64,000 nt of DNA, from positions 434,001-498,000 of the forward strand of contig CBDBGS010000007.1 of NCBI GenBank assembly GCA_965205385.1, in the 5' to 3' direction. Origin of the DNA: CATOSP01 sp965205385. Its GTDB lineage: Bacteria; Chloroflexota; Dehalococcoidia; Lucifugimonadales; UBA3495. The translations under genes were made by a program, and so were the position numbers. Under the pieces are notes generated by a model. That model made no database searches. It worked only from the letters and a program-made list of their open reading frames with translations, and was not told the DNA's origin. Of this stretch, positions 58,349 to 64,000 are shown in pieces. Positions within the stretch are counted from its first letter, which is position 1. Each line of letters starts with the position of its first letter.

Positions 58349-59140
58349 ATGAGCACGGAGCTGACACGATCAGCCGGGAGCCCGAAGCTGAAGCGAGAGC
58401 TTAGCCGCGACGCCATCGCACTGGCCTTGAATGGGGAGTGGGAGCAGGCGGCCAGGGTGAATCGGGGAATATTGGAATCGTTCGAACAAGACGTAGACGC
58501 GATGAACCGTCTGGCCAAAGCATTGATGGAGCTTGACCAGTACTCCGAAGCCAAGGAGGTACTGGAAAATGTAGCCCGGATCGCTCCATACAACACCATA
58601 GCCAAGAAAAACCTGGCCAGACTGGGGCAGCTCGAACGCGCCCCAGCGCTCAATAAATCAGTGCGCAAGGCTGCGAGAGCGCCCCAACGCTTCATCGAGG
58701 AGAGCGGCAAGTCCGGTAAGACGGTGCTGCAAAAACCCGCCGCTTCTCAGGTGGTTGCCCGTGCCGCGCCGACCGACCCGGTGAACCTGGTGGCGGAAAA
58801 CGACACGATCAAGGCTTACACCCGGGGGGACGAGTACCTGGGCCAGATCGAACCCAAATTGGGCCGGAGGCTTATACGCCTGATGCAGGGAGGCAATAAG
58901 TACGAATGCGCCATCGTCGGCGTCAGCGGCCAGGCGGTCTCAGTCATCATCTGGGAGACCTTGCGCCACCGGAACCTGCAAAACGTCTGCTCCTTCCCGT
59001 CGAAGACCACGGGGGAGCGCCGCGCCTATCTGAACGAAAGCCTGGCGCGGTTCACCCGTGACGAAGACCTGGACGACGACGATGACGAGGGAGTCATCGA
59101 GGAAGACGAGATTGAATCGGACTGGGATGAGAACGAATAG
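58349..59140 (+). CDS. TPR-containing protein with acidic C-terminus
   Basis: This 263-residue cytoplasmic protein has an N-terminal TPR-like helical region (ALNGEWEQAARVNRGILES; MNRLAKALMELDQYSEAKEVLENVARIAP) at about 27-85, a basic linker, a middle domain with NDTIKAYTRGDEYLGQIEPKLGRRLIRLMQGGNKYECAI, and an acidic tail (RDEDLDDDDDEGVIEEDEIESDW). The order suggests a protein-protein adaptor. I recall similar proteins in related genomes but no function. The 214 bp upstream contain a possible promoter and the 14-bp repeat. Confidence 0.7.
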   Translation: MSTELTRSAGSPKLKRELSRDAIALALNGEWEQAARVNRGILESFEQDVDAMNRLAKALMELDQYSEAKEVLENVARIAPYNTIAKKNLARLGQLERAPALNKSVRKAARAPQRFIEESGKSGKTVLQKPAASQVVARAAPTDPVNLVAENDTIKAYTRGDEYLGQIEPKLGRRLIRLMQGGNKYECAIVGVSGQAVSVIIWETLRHRNLQNVCSFPSKTTGERRAYLNESLARFTRDEDLDDDDDEGVIEEDEIESDWDENE

Positions 59141-59267
59141 GACCCCGCGCCAGTGTTGCTAGCTGGCCCCGGCGACCAGTCACTCGCGCAAATGTAGAAG
59201 TTGACACGAATCCGACGAAAGGGAATTGACTTCTCACGAAAAGCTGTAAGCGGTTTTGTCGGATTGG

Positions 59268-59688
59268 TCAGCTCCTCGGCTCAGATCTATCTTCAGAGCC
59301 AGACCCTGATGACTTGGACAGTGTCTCAAGAAGCTTTCTCGTAGAATTACAGTGTGTAATGAGGGCACTCCCGATTGTAACATTCCAGCCACGCGGCATA
59401 GGCGGTCCACATTTCCTTCGAGGGCCGGTAAAGCTTCTTCTCATGGACCAGCAGGTGTGCTGATAAGATCCAGTACGCACCCTTGATCATTCCCAGAATG
59501 CAGGTCGCGATGGGTAGGTCTCGGGCTCCCCGGTTGCCGTGATGCTCTATCTTTATCCCTCTACGCACCACGTTTTCCTGACATGCCTTTTCTAGCGCCC
59601 TAGTTGGCTATTGGTGAGGATGATGCCCTGCTTAGCCATTTTCACTTCCAGGGCTTTCAGTCGTTTCCTCAAAGTCTCAAGGTCTAGG
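59268..59688 (-). pseudogene. Decayed IS481-type transposase
   Basis: Minus-strand fragments in three frames spell the N-terminal DLETLRKRLKALEVKMAKQG, then ALEKACQENVVRRGIKIEHH, GNRGARDL, then KKLYRPSKEMWTAYAAWL and CYNRECPHYTL and LETLSKSSGSGS. They match the linker, the start of the catalytic domain and the end of IS481 transposases as I know them. The catalytic core between is missing and at least two frameshifts are present, so this is a relic. No inverted ends are recognised. Confidence 0.7.
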
Positions 59689-60279
59689 CGCAGTCACACG
59701 GAACGGACTCATTCCTAAGGGATTACTATCCTTTCCTCGCGCAGTCCATAGGCTGACCTAGATTTCGAACCGATTTCGCTGCGGGCCGGTACACCTACTT
59801 CACTGTAAATTCTAGGGTTCATCTTACCTGGATCGTATGCCCCACCTGTGTGACTCGCCGAGACGGCCCTTGCCTAAGACACAAGGGCAAAGATCCGGTG
59901 TCTCGCGGTGGCTCCTACCGCAAGCCCGCCCAGCAAGGAAATCCGCCCGTTCCCACAGTGACGCCCTTTGTGCCGGGCGAGGCGTGACCCCAATGGCGAT
60001 GACGGGGCCAGTGTCATCAGGTCCGGTAGAGCCGCTGAATTTCCTGGTGTATCTTAGTTTCAGGCCATCCGACTCGAGGCATTGCGCCTAACGAGGGTTG
60101 CGGCGAATACCGTAGGCGTGGATACTCCGGGCGCTAGGTAACGAAAGGCCAATCAATATCCGTAGAAACGTCGGCCACATGAAGCGTACTAAGCGGATAG
60201 GTAGTGAATGCGTCGATGGTGGCTGTTATCCGAGCGACTTTGGTATTATGCCTACCGACTGATCTGGAGCAATGAAGAT
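59689..60279. other. Intergenic region between the IS481 remnant and the HEAT-repeat gene
   Basis: About 590 bp with no recognisable gene or repeat. One open frame of 84 codons at 59837-60091 looks random. It is likely decayed mobile DNA or a leader of the HEAT-repeat gene, whose ATG at 60280 follows GGAG. Confidence 0.5.
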
Positions 60280-62264
60280 ATGGCAATCGAAGACAGGCTC
60301 CGACGAATCTCTCAATCCTTGGAAATGGGTGACGTCGAGGCAAGGCAGAAGGCCTGTACGGAGCTAGGCGATCTCGGAAACCAGCTGGCGGCGCCTGCCC
60401 TGATTAAAGCGTTGACAGATCGGCGTCGTTCCGTCAAATGGAGGGCCGCGGACGCCTTGGGACGCGTCGGAGACCTTAGAGCGGCCCCGGCTCTTGTAAA
60501 AGCCTTGAAAGACCGAGACCGGGATGTCAAGCCCAATGCCGCTGTCGCTTTGGGGCGTCTGCGAGCCCCGGAAGCGGTGCCTGCTCTAGTTGAAGTCTTG
60601 GCTACTGGAGATGAATGGGCGAGGTTGTAAGCTGCCCGGTTGTTGGGTAGTCTCGGTGATAGGGAAGCAATCCCCGCACTTATGGATGCCTTCAAACCCG
60701 GCAATTACGACGTGAGGCTCGCCGCCGCGGAATCACTGGGGCGTCTTGGCGACCGACGCGCGGTCCCTGCCTTGCGGTCCCTGCCTTGATGAACGCGTTG
60801 TCAGATAGACATAGGTCGGTCAAGTGGAGGGCTGCAAACGCCTTGGGGCGTATAGGGGACGTAAGAGCAGCGTCCGCTCTGAAAGCAGCCTTGAAAGACC
60901 AAGACCGTGTGGTCAGGGCCAACGCCGCTTTGGCATTAGGGCGTTTGGGCACGCCGGAGGCGGCGCCTGCGCTGGTTGAAATCTTAACGTTCGGAGACCA
61001 ATGGGCCAGATTTGACGCCGCCCGGTTATTGAGTAGTCTCGGTGACACGGAAGTTGTTCCTACCTTAATTGGCGCGATGAAGAGTGGCGATGAGTTTGTT
61101 CGAAGGAATGCCGCCTTTTCGCTGGGACTCCTCGGCGACACCCGAGCTATGGCCTGCTTGGAAGCCGCTCTTGCCGACGATTCTGAGCAGGTTAGGGCCA
61201 ATTCGGCGAGTTCGTTAGGAGGGTTAGGCTATCATCAAATCGTTCCCGTTCTCATCACGGCGCTAGACCGTGATGACGTAGACACCAGGGCAGACGCCGC
61301 TGAGGTTTTGGGACTATTGGGCAATCAAGAAGCTGTAACCCCCTTGGTGTCCAAACTCTCTGACTCGGAGCCGCAGGTTAGGGTAAAAGCGATTGAGTCT
61401 CTCGGGAGATTGGGCGCACGCGAAGCGGTGCCCGATTTGGTCAACCTCTTAGACGACCAGGCAACGCGGCGCGCGGCTGCGCTGGCCTTGGCAAATTTGG
61501 GAGACGCCACAGTGTTTCCGATTCTCTTTAGCTTAATCAACCATGAAAATCGAAGGGTTCGGCGCGCAGCGGAATCCGCCATCGCAACGTTGGTGGGCCA
61601 TAATGACTCCGTGATCGAACAGCTTAGCCTAGTCGCTGCAGAATCTGAGGGCAACCAGGGGCTCGCGAAGGTACTCGAGCGGTTGCGATTCAACGTTGAG
61701 AAAACTCTGGGTCATGTCCCACAGGCAGTCCTCGACATGGATAGCGGGACCGTCGGCTTGGTTGCCCGGCAATCCAACATGGTGGGCGGCATGGTTGCCA
61801 ACGTTGGTCAAGGGCCGGCGTTCGATGTAACTATTTCGCTCGGGTTACAGGGGTTCGAGGCGGACCACGTGGTTCTTGCCGCCTTCCCAAGGATCGGCAA
61901 GGGTGAATCGCTAAACTGGTCAGGCCCGTATGTCCCTGGATTAGCTGGCACAGTGCCCCTGATATGGTCGTTGAAGTACCGGGATTTCAATGGCCTGTGT
62001 GATCGGATTATCAGGGAAGTGGTGACAGTGAAAGACCCAAGCATAACTCCTAGTGTAGTGGTGCATGGGGACTTATTAGAACAGGGTTCAATCAAGCAGG
62101 GAGAAATGGGCATCGCTATGGTGCGAGGTAACGCCGCACTGGCTCCTGACAGTCCTAGTCCCACACCCTTGCGACCCAAGTTCTGTCCACATTGCGGAGG
62201 GAGTCTAGACCTAGCCAGTCCTCCGCGGTTTTGCCCTCACTGTGGGGCCGCTTTGGATATCTGA
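60280..62264 (+). pseudogene. HEAT-repeat protein with C-terminal zinc ribbons, broken by a stop and a 14-bp duplication
   Basis: The gene reads as one ancestral frame of about 660 residues: HEAT_PBS-type repeats of 30-31 residues (LGDLGNQLAAPALIKALTDR, WRAADALGRVGDLRAAPALVKALKDRD and many more to about 61690), then a beta-rich region and two C-terminal zinc ribbons (FCPHCGG and FCPHCGA). At 60628-60630 TAA stands in DEWARL-stop-AARLL, where the parallel repeat reads DQWARFDAARLL; the frame goes on after it. At 60760-60787 a 14-bp duplication shifts the frame. The part after 60786 (492 codons) is intact. It may be a pseudogene or, less likely, two working products. Confidence 0.8.
60760..60787 (+). 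repeat. 14-bp tandem duplication that shifts the HEAT-repeat frame
   Basis: GCGGTCCCTGCCTT occurs twice in direct succession (60760-60773, 60774-60787). Removing one copy restores AVPALMNALSDRHRSVKW, a normal HEAT repeat. It is an exact copy, so it is recent. Confidence 0.92.
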
Positions 62265-62669
62265 TCGCAGGTTCTTCCATCCGGACAGCTTACGGGCCCC
62301 CAGCAATGTCCAATAATGGGGGCGCTATTTTTGGATATTGCCAAGAGGTTATTCGCATGTAACGACCCATCGAATCCAAGAGCGGCAAGAGGTCAATTCT
62401 GGGACATACCGTTCCAATAATAAAAGGCGTCTTTGTTTTAGCCAATTGTCTGGCAGGTTTGGGAATCGTTCCCAATCTGCTTCGCTGGTTCCGACAGGCG
62501 AGTCTTGGGCATAGGCATCTTTTTTTGTTGTGTGGTCGTCTCACACCCGTTCCCCATCCCCGGGGATATCCAACCGAAGTTGGTCAAATGTGTCAAATTT
62601 GGTCTTGGTTATTTTACATTGCTCCAAGAAACAAACGGCGGCGGACTGGACTCTCAGCGCCGCCATTGT
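62265..62669. other. Intergenic region after the HEAT-repeat gene
   Basis: About 405 bp without a recognisable gene or repeat. Frames here (e.g. 62290-62544 minus, 62459-62695 plus) look like shadows without homology. Confidence 0.5.
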
Positions 62670-62813
62670 CTATAGGCCCGCAAACCTTATTATGAGGGGA
62701 ACCATGATTGCCGCAACGGCAACTATGGCCCCAAACATCAGGATATCGGTCGAAGAAACGGTTCGTTTTCCCCAACCCTTGCGGTCCGGCCCGTGCTTGG
62801 TCGGTCCCTCCAC
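62670..62813 (-). CDS. Predicted 47-residue single-helix membrane protein
   Basis: The minus strand from GTG 62813 to TAG 62670 reads a basic start (VEGPTKHGPDRKGWGKRTVS) and one membrane helix (ILMFGAIVAVAAIMVPLIIRFAGL). AGGGGG lies 5 bases upstream, and an in-frame TAG four codons before the start limits extension. A helix with positive residues before it and short tail after it looks like real coding, though no homolog is known to me. It is divergently placed relative to speD. Confidence 0.5.
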   Translation of the reverse strand: MEGPTKHGPDRKGWGKRTVSSTDILMFGAIVAVAAIMVPLIIRFAGL

Positions 62814-62918
62814 GGCAACCCCCTACCCAGGTTACGGGTATTGAACTACGAGCCTGGTTACATATAGAATAACGGTCTGCCGCTTAGGCGGCTAGTTTAA
62901 TGTTCGGAGGACAGGTGG

Positions 62919-63287
62919 TTGAATGGACTAGGTATGCATCTCCTGTTGGAACTGAAAGACTGTAACCCCAAACTTCTCAATGACCTAGAGTTCATCCGCG
63001 GCGTAATGCTACAGGCAGCCCACGAAGTAGGCGCTCACATCATTGGTGAGTCTTTCCACCGCTTCAGCCCCCAGGGCGTCACCGGAATCCTGGCCATAGC
63101 CGAGTCTCACATCTCCATACATACGTGGCCGGAATACCGGTACGCGGCAGCCGATATCTTCGCTTGCGGTTCCTCTTTTGAGCCCCGAAAGGCCGCCGAG
63201 TTTCTGGTAGAGAAGCTGGAGGTCAAGGACCCGGACATCATCGAGGTCCCAAGAGGGGTCGTCCCGTTAGCCGTAGCCCCCAGATAG
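62919..63287 (+). CDS. speD: S-adenosylmethionine decarboxylase proenzyme
   Basis: The 122-residue proenzyme starts at TTG 62919 (MNGLGMHLLLELKDCNPKLLND) after CGGAGG. It has AESHISIHTWPEYRYAAADIFACG, in which Ser63 is the site of self-cleavage that makes the pyruvoyl group; the His and Cys follow in the pattern of the small class (Thermotoga-like). It makes decarboxylated AdoMet for spermidine synthase, encoded 18 bp downstream. Confidence 0.95.
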   Translation: MNGLGMHLLLELKDCNPKLLNDLEFIRGVMLQAAHEVGAHIIGESFHRFSPQGVTGILAIAESHISIHTWPEYRYAAADIFACGSSFEPRKAAEFLVEKLEVKDPDIIEVPRGVVPLAVAPR

Positions 63288-63305
63288 ACGGGGCTCGCGA
63301 GGTTT

Positions 63306-64000
63306 ATGGACATATCCGGCAAATGGTTCCTGGAGACAGTTTTCCCAGACCTGGCGATAATGCTCAAGGTGCGGCAGGTACTCTACTCCGGCGACACGGG
63401 CTTCCAAAAAGTCGAAGTCCTGGAGTCCGACGTCTACGGCCGGAGTTTAGTGCTCGACGGTAAGACCCAGTCTACCGAACGCGACGAGCATCTCTACCAC
63501 GAGGCGCTGGTGCATCCGGCCATGCTCATGCACCCAGGCCCCCGCCGTGTGTTCATTGGCGGCGGCGGTGAGGGCGGCACTCTCAGGGAAGCGCTATCGC
63601 ACCGGTCGGTTGAACGCGTGGTTATGCTGGACTTGGACCAGACTGTGGTCGATATTTGCCGGGAGTTCCTGCCCCAGCACCACCAGGGGAGCTTCGATGA
63701 TCCACGGCTGGAATTGCTCCACCAGGACGCCAGGCAATATCTCGCCGATACGTCCGAGAAATTCGACGTGATGGTCATGGATCTGGTCGACCCGCTGGAA
63801 GGAGGCACGGCCTACCAACTCTACACCGAAGAATATTACGGGTTGGTCAAGGCCAGGCTGAACCCCGGGGGGATCATGGTCACCCAGTCCGGCCCCGCGG
63901 GTCTGCTCAGTTACCAGGAGTGCTTCACCACCATCAGCAACACGCTGTCCAATACTTTTAACCACATCGCTCCCACCCAGGTGCATATACCGGCCTTCGC
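63306..64000 (+). CDS. speE: Spermidine synthase (3' end beyond window)
   Basis: From ATG 63306 the frame is open to the end of the window (231 codons seen). It reads YSGDTGFQKVEVLESDVYGRSLVLDGKTQSTERDEHLYHEALVHPAM, then GGGGEGGTLREAL, LDLDQTVVDICREFLP, DARQYLADTSEKFDVMVMDLVDP and YTEEYYGLVKARLNPGG, which are the motifs of aminopropyltransferases (decarboxylated AdoMet and putrescine binding). The gene starts 18 bp after speD, so the two form an operon. The GGGGEGG and DLVDP variants of the usual GGGDGG and DSSDP are minor. Confidence 0.94.
   Translation, partial: MDISGKWFLETVFPDLAIMLKVRQVLYSGDTGFQKVEVLESDVYGRSLVLDGKTQSTERDEHLYHEALVHPAMLMHPGPRRVFIGGGGEGGTLREALSHRSVERVVMLDLDQTVVDICREFLPQHHQGSFDDPRLELLHQDARQYLADTSEKFDVMVMDLVDPLEGGTAYQLYTEEYYGLVKARLNPGGIMVTQSGPAGLLSYQECFTTISNTLSNTFNHIAPTQVHIPAF

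Noticed and set aside
59837..60091. Open frame of 84 codons before the HEAT-repeat gene.
   Set aside because: No homology or start signal; region looks decayed.
62530..62844. Plus-strand open frame of 104 codons before speD.
   Set aside because: It overlaps the antisense of the more protein-like 47-codon frame, has no ribosome binding site and ends in random-looking sequence.

Overview
The window reads as ordinary, gene-dense bacterial chromosome with high GC content and frequent GTG/TTG starts. It looks like an uncultured Chloroflexota, probably in the Dehalococcoidia/SAR202 neighbourhood. This is an inference from gene content: several CaiB/BaiF CoA-transferases, an LLM flavin oxidoreductase, MmgE/PrpD, DUF3500, Val-Glu-rich lipoproteins, a MoxR/DUF58/transglutaminase operon and Cox-type redox subunits. 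No rRNA, CRISPR array or prophage is visible. One tRNA (anticodon CAT) lies near the left edge, next to the start of a VapB-like antitoxin that runs off the window.

Layout. 0.4-4.3 kb: two CoA-transferases and a beta-propeller lactonase on the minus strand, with a cluster of GGACCAGGT motifs between them. 4.5-11.4 kb: a methyltransferase facing a minus-strand operon (MoxR ATPase, DUF58, transglutaminase-like membrane protein, Ogt, alpha/beta hydrolase). 11.7-18.6 kb: three thioredoxin-fold lipoproteins in tandem, a DUF3500 protein, and a surface lipoprotein built from Val-Glu repeats and three repeated domains. 18.6-19.9 kb: an IS630-type insertion sequence in two frames. 20.2-22.5 kb: a tubulin/FtsZ-superfamily GTPase that resembles archaeal CetZ, followed by a membrane-anchored partner. 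22.8-28.8 kb: dienelactone hydrolase, a two-subunit TPP decarboxylase, two more CoA-transferases around a flavin reductase, and a small membrane protein. 29-33 kb: an acyl-CoA mutase large subunit, acyl-CoA dehydrogenase, methylmalonyl-CoA epimerase and B12-binding subunit. 33-41 kb: core genes (YceD, L32, FabD, NusB, ACP, uracil-DNA glycosylase, RNase J, FtsK). 41-49 kb: PHP protein, a lone peptide-transporter ATPase, HolA, LLM oxidoreductase, MmgE/PrpD, two small proteins, and Cox-like S, M and G subunits without a large subunit. 49.7-59.1 kb: GlmS, trehalose synthase, a phosphonoacetate-hydrolase-like enzyme, ThrB, a coiled-coil membrane protein, LysC, a glycosyltransferase and a TPR protein. 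59.3-62.3 kb: a decayed IS481-type transposase and a HEAT-repeat gene broken by a stop codon and a 14-bp duplication. The right edge holds SpeD and SpeE (cut by the window end), with a 47-codon membrane protein before them on the other strand.

The most notable features are the CetZ-like locus; a family of MITE-like elements (about 230-275 bp, roughly 20-bp terminal inverted repeats, perfect 8-bp target duplications at two sites); a transglutaminase-like protein whose expected catalytic Cys reads Ser; a 351-bp near-identical tandem duplication in a surface lipoprotein; and recurring 12-16-bp tandem duplications in intergenic DNA, one of which breaks a gene. Metabolically, the CoA-transferases, acyl-CoA dehydrogenase, mutase, epimerase, MmgE/PrpD and LLM enzyme suggest an aerobic heterotroph degrading organic acids through CoA esters and feeding propionyl/methylmalonyl units into central metabolism. 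All family calls rest on reading motifs by eye; no database search was run.
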